64,000 nucleotides of DNA from Streptomyces sp. ISL-100 (GCF_018614615.1 NZ_JAGGOK010000002.1:66751-130750); one strand, 5' to 3'; numbered from the stretch's first letter, positions 8,772 to 16,890 are shown. Notes: generated from the sequence alone by a model not told the origin. Numbers and translations: made by a program.

Positions 8772-9826
8772 CGCGGGCCCCCCGGTGATGACAGCACGAG
8801 CCACACCGCCCCGAGCAGGTCGGCGGCCGTCTCGTCGGCCGCCGCGGTCTCCTCGGGGCGCGTCATCGCGTTCGGTACGAGCACACCGCGCGCGCCGGCG
8901 GCGTGCGCTGCCGCCACATCGGAGCCAATGTCCCCGATGACGACGCAGCGCGCGGCCTGCACCCCGAGCCGTTCGCAGGCGGCCAGCACGAGACCCGGCG
9001 CGGGCTTGCGGCAGCCGCACCCGTCATCGGGCCCGTGCGGGCAGACCGCCCAGACCGCGAACGGCCCGAGCAGGGCCTCCACCCGCCGCTGCACGGCTTC
9101 GACCTGCCGACGCGTCAAAATCCCACGGGCCACACCCGACTGATTGCTCACCACGCCCACCGGGATCCCGAGGGAGCGTACGGCGGCAACGGCTACCCGC
9201 GCCGACGGCATGAGCTCGACCCGCGCCGGATCGCCGTTGTAGGGCACGTCAACAACGAGCGTCCCGTCCCGGTCGAAGAGCACCGCCTCCGGAACCCTCG
9301 TGGCCGACACCGCGCCCGGGGCCCTGTCAACGCGAGCGCCCCGGGCCCCTCCAAGACCGCCGGCATCCGCGAACCCGCCCTGCGCCAACGGCACATCCAG
9401 GCGCCCGCCCGCAGGACCGTCCGGCCGAGCACCGGCCGTCGCCAACGACACGTCCGAACCGGCGGACGCGAAGCCGCCCGCGCGACCCTCCGGACTCCCG
9501 CCCGCGCAATCAGCAAAGCGTCCACCCGAGCCAGGGCCCGAGGGCCCGCCCGACTCCAACGGCACGTCCGAGCCGGCGGACGCGAAACCGTCCGCGCGGG
9601 CCTGCGGACCTCCGCCCGCGCGAGCGCCAAAGCGGCCGTTCGATAGCGGGTCCGGCGGCCCGTCCGGCGCCCACGGCACATCCGGGGCGGCGTCCGTGGA
9701 GCCGTCGACGCGGGCCTGCAGGCGTCCGTCTCGGCGGGCGGCCACGGGGCCGGTCTGGAGGCCGTCCTGCGGGCCTTCGAACACCCAGGGGCCGTTCGTG
9801 GGCCGGGGTGCGGGACGGCAGGTCAT
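8768..9826 (-). CDS. gmhB: HAD-IIIA heptose-bisphosphate phosphatase with repetitive N-terminal extension
   Basis: 352-aa protein. The C-terminal part (about 178-352) is a GmhB/HisB-N-like HAD phosphatase with DRDGT at 185-189, VVSNQSGVARG, a cysteine/histidine Zn-loop (CPHGPDDGCGCRKP), and IGDIGSDVAAA. The family dephosphorylates heptose 1,7-bisphosphate between the two HldE steps. The N-terminal 177 residues are unusual: Gly/Ala/Asp/Pro-rich with three 38-residue repeats. The start at 9826 is supported by the 4-bp overlap (ATGA) with the upstream GT2 stop, so the extension is probably translated, although an internal GTG near the HAD domain cannot be excluded. The canonical enzyme is about 180-190 aa. 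Confidence 0.85.
   Translation of the reverse strand: MTCRPAPRPTNGPWVFEGPQDGLQTGPVAARRDGRLQARVDGSTDAAPDVPWAPDGPPDPLSNGRFGARAGGGPQARADGFASAGSDVPLESGGPSGPGSGGRFADCAGGSPEGRAGGFASAGSDVSLATAGARPDGPAGGRLDVPLAQGGFADAGGLGGARGARVDRAPGAVSATRVPEAVLFDRDGTLVVDVPYNGDPARVELMPSARVAVAAVRSLGIPVGVVSNQSGVARGILTRRQVEAVQRRVEALLGPFAVWAVCPHGPDDGCGCRKPAPGLVLAACERLGVQAARCVVIGDIGSDVAAAHAAGARGVLVPNAMTRPEETAAADETAADLLGAVWLVLSSPGGPR
9371..9712 (-). repeat. Three tandem 114-bp coding repeats (38 aa each)
   Basis: In-frame tandem repeat inside the gmhB-like gene. The motif cgtccg(a/g)(a/g)ccggcggacgcg recurs at 9451 and 9565, with a diverged copy at 9679, each exactly 114 bp apart. The repeats encode residues 39-76, 77-114 and 115-152, with shared positions such as FASAGSDV in copies 2 and 3 and GRF near the unit ends. 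The period is a multiple of three, so the frame is kept. Confidence 0.85.
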
Positions 9827-10902
9827 GGCCGCACCCGTACCTGGACCGGCTCGCGCGGTGCGCGCGGCGGGGCCGCGGCCTCGTGCGGGCCGAGCGGCAG
9901 CGCCCGGCGGTACTTGGCGTGGCCGCGCAGCCAGTGCCAGGTGGCGGCCGGTGGGATCAGGACGCTGGTCAGCGCCATGGTCGCGACCTCGTCCCGGGTT
10001 CGCGGACCCGGCGCGATCCTCGCCCAGGCGAATTCGGCCGTACCGGCCACCCATACGGCGGCGCAGGCCGCGGCCGCGGCTCGTCGGCCCGCGACGGCGC
10101 AGGAAAGGGCCGTCAGCGCGGCGGCCGTCACCACCAGGTGACGCGGCAGTCGTCCTCTCGGCGCGTCCGCCCGGCTCCACCAGTCCCGGCCGTGCCGCCG
10201 GTTCATCAGTACGTCGTCGGCGTTGCCCCTCTGGAGGCGTACGGAAACCATGCGGTCGGCGCGACGGACCGGATGGACCGTGCTGCGCCTTCCGGCGCTC
10301 ACCGTCCAGCCCGCCGCCAGCACCCGCAGCGCGAGATCCGCGTCCTCACGGAAGGCCCGCCGGAAGCGTTCGTCGAAGCCGCCGACGGCTTCGAGGGCCT
10401 CCCGGCGGTAGGCCATGTCGGCGGTGATCCACCGCGCCGTGGCCAGCCCGGCGGTGTTGCGTTCCCAGTCCGTGGGCCGCCGGTGCACCGGCAGCGGCAC
10501 CGTGATGCGCGCGGTGACCGCGGCGGTCCGGTACGTCGTCGCCGCCAGGTCCCTGGCCAGGTCGTCGCCCCACGTCGGGCCCGGCACGACGTCGTCGTCC
10601 AGGAAGACCACCCACGGCACCGGGCCGGCTTCCCGCCACCCCCTGTTGCGTGCCGCTGCCGGTCCCCTCGCGCGGCCTGTCACCACGGTGGTGACGGGGC
10701 GCAGAGCCTCCGGAATGCCGACCGGCAGGGGCACGCCGCCGGGCTCACGGCGGTCGTCGACGAGGACCACCTGCGCCGGCTTGGGACCGGCGGCGTCGGC
10801 CAGCGCCCGCAGGCACGCGCTCAGGCTGCGGCGTCCGAGCGTCGGAATCACCACGGCGTAAGCGGGTGCGGGGGCCGCTGTCTCCTCTCCGTACGGTGTC
10901 AT
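9823..10902 (-). CDS. GT2 family glycosyltransferase with C-terminal membrane segments
   Basis: 359-aa GT-A glycosyltransferase. VVIPTLGRRSLSACLRAL opens the fold, VVLVDDRRE and VVFLDDDVVPGP hold the metal-binding aspartates (about residues 99-101), and AFREDADLALRVL resembles the conserved ED catalytic region of GT2 enzymes. Hydrophobic segments near residues 250-290 and 300-320 suggest membrane attachment. Both ends overlap neighbours by 4 bp (ATGA), placing it firmly in the cluster operon. Confidence 0.87.
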   Translation of the reverse strand: MTPYGEETAAPAPAYAVVIPTLGRRSLSACLRALADAAGPKPAQVVLVDDRREPGGVPLPVGIPEALRPVTTVVTGRARGPAAARNRGWREAGPVPWVVFLDDDVVPGPTWGDDLARDLAATTYRTAAVTARITVPLPVHRRPTDWERNTAGLATARWITADMAYRREALEAVGGFDERFRRAFREDADLALRVLAAGWTVSAGRRSTVHPVRRADRMVSVRLQRGNADDVLMNRRHGRDWWSRADAPRGRLPRHLVVTAAALTALSCAVAGRRAAAAACAAVWVAGTAEFAWARIAPGPRTRDEVATMALTSVLIPPAATWHWLRGHAKYRRALPLGPHEAAAPPRAPREPVQVRVRP

Positions 10903-12572
10903 CGCGTCGCCCCGTCGTCGTACGTGTCCGACGAGTGGAAGAACTCACCGCGCCGGATCGCGTACGGGCCGATGGCCAGCAGGTCGACGGGCGACGAACC
11001 GAAGCACTCCAGCGCGTCGCGCGGGTCGTCCACCATGGGCCGGCCCGCCGTGTTGAGGCTGGTGTTGACGACCACCGGCAGACCCGTGAGCCGCTCGAAT
11101 TCGCTGAGCATCCGGGCGACCAGCGGCTCCTGCACCGGGTCGACGGTCTGGATGCGGGCGGTCCCGTCGACATGTACGACGGCCGGGATGCGGCCGCGCC
11201 ACGCCTCGGCCACGTCGTGGACGAACAGCATGTACGGACTGGGCATCGGCCCGTCGAAGATCTCCGGGGCCCGGTCGGCCAGCACCATCGGCGCGACCGG
11301 CCGGAACTGCTCGCGGCCCTTGACGTCGTTGAGCCGTTCCAGATTGCCCGCGTGACCGGGATGGGCCAGCAGCGAGCGGTGGCCGAGCGCCCTGGGCCCG
11401 TACTCCGAACGGCCCTGGAACCACGCGACGATGGCGTTGTCCGCCAACGCCCGGGCCACGGTCGCGGCGATGTCCGCCGGCCGGTCGAACGGCACGGCCG
11501 CCGTCTTCAGCCAGGCGCCGAGTTCCGCGTCCGACCAGTCGCGGCCGAGGTCCGCGCCGGCCATGGGCTCCGGCTCGTCCCCTCCGTCGGCGGCGAGCAG
11601 CAGGGCGCTGCCCAGCGCGGTCCCCGCGTCACCCGCGGCGGGCTGTACCCACACGCGGGAGAAGGGGCCTTCGCGGGCGATCCGGGAGTTGGCGACGCAG
11701 TTGAGCGCGACGCCCCCGGCGAGGGTGAGAACGCTGTCGTGCGTCTTGCCGTGCAGCCAGCGCACGAGGTCCAGCAGCGTCTCCTCCAGGACGGCCTGCG
11801 CACTGGCCGCGACATCCGCGTGGTCCTGCGTCCACGGCTCGTCCGGCCCGCGCGGCGCGCAGAGTTCGTGCCAGGGCACGGCCGTGGCGTGGAACCCGCC
11901 GTCCCCCGTCGGATACACGTGGCGGCGCAGCTCGGGCAGCATGCGCGGTGTGCCGTGCGAGGCCAGTGCCATGACCTTGAACTCGTCGCAGGAGCGCAGG
12001 AATCCGAGGTGCTCGGTCAGCTCCTCGTAGACCAGCCCCAGCGAGTGCGGCAGGTCCTGCGCGTGGAACGCCTCCAGCCGGTTACGGATCCGGCGCGCCG
12101 CGAGGTGCGAGGCGCGTTCTCCGCGCCCGTCGAGCACCAGCACCGAACACGTCTCGGCGTCGGAGGCCGCGAACGCGCTCGACGCGGCATGCGCCATGTG
12201 GTGCGGTACGAACCGGACGATGCCGGGGTCCAGTCCCGGCAGGGCGGCTTTGAGGAACGCGGGGGCCTGCCGGGCGTACGTCAGGCGCAGGTGGTCCCAG
12301 GGGTCGTCCAGGCCCATCGCCTCGGCGGCCCTGGCCAGTTCGGGGTCGAAGGAGTACGCCACCGCGTCGAGGTCCTGCGGGCGCAGGTTCGCGCGCTTCA
12401 GGCACCAGGCGGCGGCCTTCTCAGGCAGCTCCCAGGCGGAGAACGGCACCGGCCGCTTGCCGTGCTTGCGCCGGGAGAACCGCTCCTCCTCCGCCGCGGC
12501 GACGGTCCGGCCGTCGATGACGAGCGCGGCGGCGGGGTCGTGGAAGAGGGCGTTGATTCCGAGGATGCGCAT
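10899..12572 (-). CDS. O-carbamoyltransferase (NodU/CmcH/TobZ family)
   Basis: 557-aa carbamoyltransferase. The N-terminal Kae1-like domain begins RILGINALFHDPAAALVIDG and has HHMAHAASSAF (metal/carbamoyl-adenylate site) and LAGGVALNCVANS. The C-terminal YrdC-like part has FQGRSEYGPRALGHRSLLA and NTSLNTAGRPMV. The family moves a carbamoyl group from carbamoyl phosphate, through carbamoyl-AMP, to a sugar or polyketide hydroxyl. Here the target is likely a sugar of the cluster's product. It overlaps the next GT2 gene by 4 bp and lies 78 bp after the SDR gene. Confidence 0.93.
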   Translation of the reverse strand: MRILGINALFHDPAAALVIDGRTVAAAEEERFSRRKHGKRPVPFSAWELPEKAAAWCLKRANLRPQDLDAVAYSFDPELARAAEAMGLDDPWDHLRLTYARQAPAFLKAALPGLDPGIVRFVPHHMAHAASSAFAASDAETCSVLVLDGRGERASHLAARRIRNRLEAFHAQDLPHSLGLVYEELTEHLGFLRSCDEFKVMALASHGTPRMLPELRRHVYPTGDGGFHATAVPWHELCAPRGPDEPWTQDHADVAASAQAVLEETLLDLVRWLHGKTHDSVLTLAGGVALNCVANSRIAREGPFSRVWVQPAAGDAGTALGSALLLAADGGDEPEPMAGADLGRDWSDAELGAWLKTAAVPFDRPADIAATVARALADNAIVAWFQGRSEYGPRALGHRSLLAHPGHAGNLERLNDVKGREQFRPVAPMVLADRAPEIFDGPMPSPYMLFVHDVAEAWRGRIPAVVHVDGTARIQTVDPVQEPLVARMLSEFERLTGLPVVVNTSLNTAGRPMVDDPRDALECFGSSPVDLLAIGPYAIRRGEFFHSSDTYDDGATR

Positions 12573-12650
12573 GGGGGTCCCAGGCCTTTCGGCGAATCGG
12601 GGCGAAGCCGGGCCGCGCCGGGGGCGCGGCCAGGAGGGCGTTCGGCCGGA

Positions 12651-13613
12651 TCAGCTGTCCACGTGGGCGCGATACCAGGCGATGGTGCGACGCAGGCCGT
12701 CTTCGGCGGGCACACGCGGCTCCCATTCGAGCTTGTCGCGGGCCAGCGTGATGTCCGGGCAGCGCACAGCGGGGTCGTCCGTCGGCCGTTCGATGAAGCG
12801 GATCTCGGAGCTCGATTCGGTCAGCTCGATGACGAGCCCCGCCAGTTCGAGCATGGTGATCTCGGTGGGATTGCCGATGTTGACGGGGCCGCGCATGCCG
12901 TGCGCCGCCGCCGCGAGGATGCCGCGCACGGTGTCGTCGACGTAACACAGCGACCGGGTCTGGAGTCCGTCACCGGTGACGGTGAGCGGCTCGCCGGCGA
13001 GTGCCTGACGGATGAACGTCGGTACGGCGCGGCCGTCGTAGCCGCGCATCCGCGGGCCGTACGTGTTGAACAGCCGCACGATGCCGGTGTCGGTGCCCTG
13101 GGCGTCGGCCTCGGCGGTGGTCAGCGCCTCGCCGAAGCGCTTGGCCTCGTCGTACACGCTGCGCGGCCCGACCGGGTTCACGTTGCCCCAGTACCGCTCG
13201 TTCTGCGGGTGCTGCTGCGGGTCGCCGTACACCTCCGAGGTGGAGGCGAGCAGGAAGCGGGCTCCGGCGCCGTGGGCGAGGGCCAGGGCGTTGCGCGTAC
13301 CGAGACTGCCGACCTCCATCGTGTGCAGGGGCAGCCGCAGGTAGTCGGCGGGGGACGCCGGGGACGCGAAGTGCAGCACGAGGTCGGGCGGCCGGTCGAC
13401 GTCGAACGGCTCGGAGACGTTGGCCTGCACGAGCGTGAATCCGGGGCGGTCGAGCAGCGCGGATATGTTCTCGGGCCGGCCGGTGCTGAAGTCGTCCACG
13501 CAGGTGACGGCGGCGCCGGCGTCCAGAAGCGCGGTGCACAGGTGCGAGCCGACGAAGCCCGCACCGCCGGTGACGACGGCGTGTTCCCAGTCGTGTGAGA
13601 AAGCTGCGTTCAT
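12651..13613 (-). CDS. NAD-dependent NDP-sugar SDR (UDP-glucuronate decarboxylase-like)
   Basis: 320-aa extended SDR. It has VVTGGAGFVGSHL (NAD-binding), FASPASPADYLRLPLHTMEVGSLG, STSEVYGDP, and the catalytic YDEAK of GPRSVYDEAKRFGE. These closely match UXS/UDP-glucuronate decarboxylases, so UDP-xylose formation is plausible; another NDP-sugar 4,6-dehydratase role remains possible. No HldD-type epimerase is recognised in the cluster. The start at 13613 follows a good ribosome site (AGAGGAG, 5-6 nt away). It is the first gene of the minus-strand cluster, so the main promoter should lie in 13614-13857. Confidence 0.88.
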   Translation of the reverse strand: MNAAFSHDWEHAVVTGGAGFVGSHLCTALLDAGAAVTCVDDFSTGRPENISALLDRPGFTLVQANVSEPFDVDRPPDLVLHFASPASPADYLRLPLHTMEVGSLGTRNALALAHGAGARFLLASTSEVYGDPQQHPQNERYWGNVNPVGPRSVYDEAKRFGEALTTAEADAQGTDTGIVRLFNTYGPRMRGYDGRAVPTFIRQALAGEPLTVTGDGLQTRSLCYVDDTVRGILAAAAHGMRGPVNIGNPTEITMLELAGLVIELTESSSEIRFIERPTDDPAVRCPDITLARDKLEWEPRVPAEDGLRRTIAWYRAHVDS

Positions 13614-13713
13614 TTCGATCTCCTCTGACCCGAGCATTGAGCCTCCGATCAGGGTCAGCCCCCGCGGGCCGTCGGGCGCGGTGATGTAGAGCATCCGAGT
13701 GACTGACGGGGAG

Positions 13714-13735
13714 TGAGGGGCACATGAGGGGCACA
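13714..13735. repeat. 11-bp tandem direct repeat in the divergent intergenic region
   Basis: TGAGGGGCACA occurs twice head to tail (13714-13724 and 13725-13735) between the glycan cluster and the DUF6098 gene. It could be a regulator's direct-repeat site; no family is recognised. Confidence 0.4.
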
Positions 13736-13857
13736 TGGGGAGCGGCAGCGGACGCGCAACGCGGGCACACCCGGTTACCGGATTCCCCTTTGAGCACATG
13801 AATGCCTACGGTTCTCAATGGATGACAAAGCGCACGCGTCGAGGAGTGAGTACTGGC

Positions 13858-14304
13858 ATGAGTACCCCGGACGACCTGCCTGTCCTGCGCACGCTCGACA
13901 ACCTGACCCGTCTCGTCGAGCGACACGATCACCTGTACGTACGCTGGTCACGCGGCCCCGCGGCCGACCTGAAATCGGTGTCGAGCAGGGACGACCTGAC
14001 GGGGGTCGCCATGCCGGGCCTGTCCGCGAACGCCCTGGATGTCGAGCCGTGGTGGGAGGACCGGCCGGTGCGGGTGTGGGTGGCCCGCCGGTTGCACGAC
14101 TACTCGCACTTGCCGCGCGAGAAGGGCCCGGACGTGCACCCCTGGGCGCTGCGCGGACGGGAGACGGGCCGCGGGCCCGACAATGAGCCACTGGTCGGGG
14201 ACATCGAGCCGGTCGGCTGGATCGACGTACGGGTGATCGAAGAAGCCGCCGGCGAAGTCGCCCGGCAGGAAGGCGTCTGGGGCACTCTGCGGCGTGAGGC
14301 TTAG
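13858..14304 (+). CDS. DUF6098 family protein
   Basis: 148-aa soluble protein recognised as the Streptomyces DUF6098 family from LYVRWSRGPAADL, DDLTGVAMPGLSANALDVEPWW and WALRGRETGRGPDNEPLV. Function unknown. The ATG at 13858 follows GAGGAG at 13841-13846; an in-frame GTG at 13846 overlaps that site and is less likely. It is divergent from the glycan cluster. No signal peptide or membrane segment. Confidence 0.8.
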   Translation: MSTPDDLPVLRTLDNLTRLVERHDHLYVRWSRGPAADLKSVSSRDDLTGVAMPGLSANALDVEPWWEDRPVRVWVARRLHDYSHLPREKGPDVHPWALRGRETGRGPDNEPLVGDIEPVGWIDVRVIEEAAGEVARQEGVWGTLRREA

Positions 14305-14375
14305 CGGAAGAACGGCGCTTTGCTCCATCGCGGTGACAGCATCCGCGCAAGGTATTCGCACACAGGGGCCGGGGC

Positions 14376-14573
14376 ATGTATCGGCCCATGAATGTGAACC
14401 CGATCGAAATGCAGAAGTCCCTCAGCGGCGTGAGTTACCCCGCCTCCAAGAAGCAGATCATGGAGAAGGCGGAGAAGAACGGTGCCGGCCGTGAGATCAA
14501 GGAGGCGCTCAAGGCTCTGCCGGAAAAGGAGTACGACACTCCGGCGGCCATCAACAAGGAAGTCGGCAAGTAA
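14376..14573 (+). CDS. DUF2795 small protein
   Basis: Small protein of 61-65 aa with the DUF2795 core: NPIEMQKSLSGVSYPASKKQIMEKAEKNGA followed by KALPEKEYDTPAAINKEVG, a short helical fold common in Streptomyces and of unknown function. The ATG at 14376 has a G-rich upstream stretch; the ATG at 14388 matches the usual family N-terminus (MNVNP) but lacks a ribosome site. Confidence 0.8.
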   Translation: MYRPMNVNPIEMQKSLSGVSYPASKKQIMEKAEKNGAGREIKEALKALPEKEYDTPAAINKEVGK

Positions 14574-14604
14574 TCCTGCCCCAGCCGGACCGGTTTCGCT
14601 CAGC

Positions 14605-14656
14605 CGGTCAGCGCCGGCCCGGGCTTCAGGCGGTCAGCGCCGGCCCGGGCTTCAGG
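14605..14656. repeat. 26-bp perfect tandem duplication
   Basis: Two adjacent identical 26-bp units, 14605-14630 and 14631-14656. The duplication covers the 3' end and stop codon of the minus-strand gene ending at 14626. Because 26 is not a multiple of three, the duplication changed which frame ends the protein. Confidence 0.8.
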
Positions 14657-15150
14657 CGGTCGAGAAGCCGGTCGTGGTGGAGTTCGGCCACGGGCGCGAG
14701 GAGATCGGGGTGGCGCAGGAGTGCGGCGGCCTGCCGGTCCCGAGCGTCGGGCGTGACCAGGCGCGGGAATTCCGCCGGTGAACCCTGCGCGTACCGGGAT
14801 CCGGCGAGCGCGGTCACCGCGGCTCCGGCCAGGTCCGGGGCGCTGAGCAGGCATGCCGCCCAGCTCGCCACGACCTCGTCGACCCATGTGCGCCACGCGT
14901 ACGTGTCCGGGTCGTCGGCGGCCCCGTCGGCGCCGGTGACCCAGTCGAGCCGGGCAGAGCCCCCGGGCCCCGCCACGGAAACCAGCCCGGCGTCCATCGC
15001 CGTCGGATAGCGCAGCCAGGCCGCGACCGTCACCGCCTGCCGCGCCTGCGCCTCGCAGAGGGCGGAGTCCATCACGCCGCCGCCGGACGGATAGGCGCGG
15101 GTCAGCCACTGAGCGGTCGCCGCTATCAGCGGGGAGAGATCTGCGGGCAT
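14626..15150 (-). CDS. Hypothetical protein
   Basis: 174-aa Ala/Leu-rich protein not recognised. It looks soluble and mostly helical, with no signal peptide. Features include ARQAVTVAAWLRYPTAMDAG and a Trp-rich stretch (TYAWRTWVDEVVASWAACLL). The last nine residues are encoded within a 26-bp tandem duplication that supplies the stop. It is divergent from the hemerythrin gene, 127 bp apart. The ribosome site is weak. Confidence 0.6.
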   Translation of the reverse strand: MPADLSPLIAATAQWLTRAYPSGGGVMDSALCEAQARQAVTVAAWLRYPTAMDAGLVSVAGPGGSARLDWVTGADGAADDPDTYAWRTWVDEVVASWAACLLSAPDLAGAAVTALAGSRYAQGSPAEFPRLVTPDARDRQAAALLRHPDLLAPVAELHHDRLLDRLKPGPALTA

Positions 15151-15277
15151 GTCCGGCCGTCCGAATTCATCGGGAGAGAAGTCCGGAACGCTACCTCCCG
15201 GGACCGGCCGTGGAAATGGCGCGCGTCACGAGCCGGCAGTGACCTGGACCACATCAACGATACAGAGGAGCAAAACC

Positions 15278-15838
15278 ATGAGAAACGGCGCGGACGTCAT
15301 CACGGAATTGACCACTGACCATCAGGAAGTGGAGGAGCTGTTCACCAATATCGAGGAACTTCCGGCCGGAGACCGGCAGCGGAAGGTGTACGCGGACCAG
15401 GTCACCATGGAATTGGTCCGGCACTCGGTCGCGGAAGAGGCGTACCTCTACCCGGCGGTCCGCAAGCACGTCCCGGACGGTGACGCACTCGCGGACCGGG
15501 AGCTGGAGGACCACGCCGAAGCGGAGCGCACCATGAAGGACATGGAGAGCTGCGAGGCGGACGACCCCCAGTTCGACATGCTGGTGGGCAAACTGATGAC
15601 GGAGATCAGGGCGCACATCATGGACGAGGAGAACAACCTCTTCCCCCGGCTGCGCGAAGCCTGTTCCGCCGAGATGCTGAACGACCTCGGTGACAAGGTC
15701 CGGCAGGCGAAGAAGACGGCGCCGACGCGGCCGCACCCCTCCGCGCCCGACAAGCCGCCGGCCAACAAGCTGCTCGCCCCCGGAGCCGGACTCGTGGACC
15801 GGATGCGCGACGCGATGTCGGGCCGGGGCAAGAAGTAG
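15278..15838 (+). CDS. Hemerythrin-domain protein
   Basis: 186-aa protein with an N-terminal four-helix hemerythrin HHE domain. Probable iron ligands lie in TTDHQEVEELF, VRHSVAEEAYLYP, LEDHAEAERTM and IRAHIMDEENNLFP. A Lys/Pro-rich tail follows from about residue 147. Such proteins bind O2/NO or store iron and are common in Streptomyces stress regulons. The start at 15278 follows AGAGGAG at 15264-15270. A strong hairpin lies downstream. Confidence 0.88.
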   Translation: MRNGADVITELTTDHQEVEELFTNIEELPAGDRQRKVYADQVTMELVRHSVAEEAYLYPAVRKHVPDGDALADRELEDHAEAERTMKDMESCEADDPQFDMLVGKLMTEIRAHIMDEENNLFPRLREACSAEMLNDLGDKVRQAKKTAPTRPHPSAPDKPPANKLLAPGAGLVDRMRDAMSGRGKK

Positions 15839-15888
15839 TCCCGAGGTCCGCACCGCACTCGGCGCTCTCGCCGGAGCGCCTGCGCAGG

Positions 15889-15936
15889 GAACGCCACGGA
15901 GCCAGGACCCAGCTGGGTCCTGGCTCCGTGGCGTTC
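15889..15936 (+). terminator. Strong hairpin terminator
   Basis: Perfect 22-bp stem (15889-15910 with 15915-15936) with an AGCT loop, 50 bp after the hemerythrin stop. No long U-tract. Confidence 0.88.
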
Positions 15937-15948
15937 AGCCCCCCTCGT

Positions 15949-16069
15949 CTAGAAGGCCGATGAAGATCTTGAAATCGCGCCCGGCTTGCACCGGTTCAGC
16001 CCGATTGACATTTACCGGCAATCCGGGGTGAGTCGGGCGGTCCGAGCAAGATCTTCAGGAGTCTTCTAG
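15949..16069. repeat. 121-bp element with 23-bp imperfect terminal inverted repeats (MITE-like)
   Basis: The left end 15949-15971 and the right end 16047-16069 are inverted copies matching at 18 of 23 positions: CTAGAAG, then five mismatches, then TGAAGATCTTG. Both ends begin with CTAG, a rare tetranucleotide in this genome type. The right end contains the TAG stop of the PhzF-like gene. It could be a small non-autonomous element or an unusual terminator; no coding capacity. Confidence 0.55.
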
Positions 16070-16890
16070 GCGTGCAGGGTGGCGTCCAGCACCGTAACGG
16101 CGTTCCCGGTGAGGTGAACGCGGTTACCGCGCACGGCGGTACGGACCAGGCCACCGCGCACAGAGGCCTGCAGGCCGGTGAGCCCGTCACGGCCGAGACG
16201 CCCGGACCAATACGGGGCGAGCGCGGTGTGGGCGCTGCCCGTGACGGGATCCTCCAGGATGCCCTCGGCCGGCGAGAAGAAGCGCGAGACGAAGTCGTAC
16301 GCCCGGCCTGCCTCGGCCGGGGCGGTGATGACGACTCCGCGCAGCCCCTCGCGGCGCGTCAGGGCGGCTACCGCGTCCAGGTCCGGGGTCACGGCGCGGA
16401 CGGCGTCCTCGTCGGGCAGGACGGTCAGCAGGTCACCCAGCGCGCCCGTACGGAAAGTGGCCTCCGGCTTGGCCCCGAGGGCATCGGCCAGTCCGTCCGG
16501 TACGGGCACTTCGGAGCCCGGTGCGGCCGGGAAGTCCAGTGTGATGCTGCCTTCCTCGTCGGTGTGCGCGAGGAGGACGCCGCTCTCCCGGCTGCTGAAG
16601 CGCACCGTACCGACGAGTCCGCGCTCGGCGCGCAGCACGTGCGTGGTGGCCAATGTGGCATGGCCGCACAGATTGGTCTCGACGAGCGGGGCGAACCAGC
16701 GGATCGCCCAGTCGGCCTCGGCCGTATCGGACAGCGGGAGTGCGAAGGCGGTCTCCGAGTGGTTCAGTTCGGCTGCGACCTTCTGCATCCAGCCGTCGTC
16801 CGGCCACTCCCCGGCGGGCAGGAGACACACACCCGCCGGGTTCCCGGCGAACGGACGATCGGTGAAGGCGTCGACAACGTAGATTCGCAT
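16066..16890 (-). CDS. PhzF family isomerase
   Basis: 274-aa PhzF-fold protein. It has MRIYVVDAFTDRPFAGNPAGV with a conserved NPAGV, LNHSETAFA carrying the catalytic Glu, RWFAPLVETNLCGHATLA, and a C-terminal DPVTGSAHTALAPYW. The family performs isomerisation on small acids, and most members have no known substrate. The ATG at 16890 gives the classical N-terminus. The stop sits inside a MITE-like inverted repeat. Confidence 0.9.
   Translation of the reverse strand: MRIYVVDAFTDRPFAGNPAGVCLLPAGEWPDDGWMQKVAAELNHSETAFALPLSDTAEADWAIRWFAPLVETNLCGHATLATTHVLRAERGLVGTVRFSSRESGVLLAHTDEEGSITLDFPAAPGSEVPVPDGLADALGAKPEATFRTGALGDLLTVLPDEDAVRAVTPDLDAVAALTRREGLRGVVITAPAEAGRAYDFVSRFFSPAEGILEDPVTGSAHTALAPYWSGRLGRDGLTGLQASVRGGLVRTAVRGNRVHLTGNAVTVLDATLHA

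Noticed and set aside
10866..13598. 910-codon open frame on the + strand across the carbamoyltransferase and SDR genes
   Set aside because: It is the antisense shadow of two well-supported genes with clear family motifs and contains no recognisable domain.
1222..13613. Lipopolysaccharide core cluster of a Gram-negative organism
   Set aside because: GC content, overlapping GTG/ATG starts and all flanking genes are actinobacterial; there are no lpx or waa lipid A genes.
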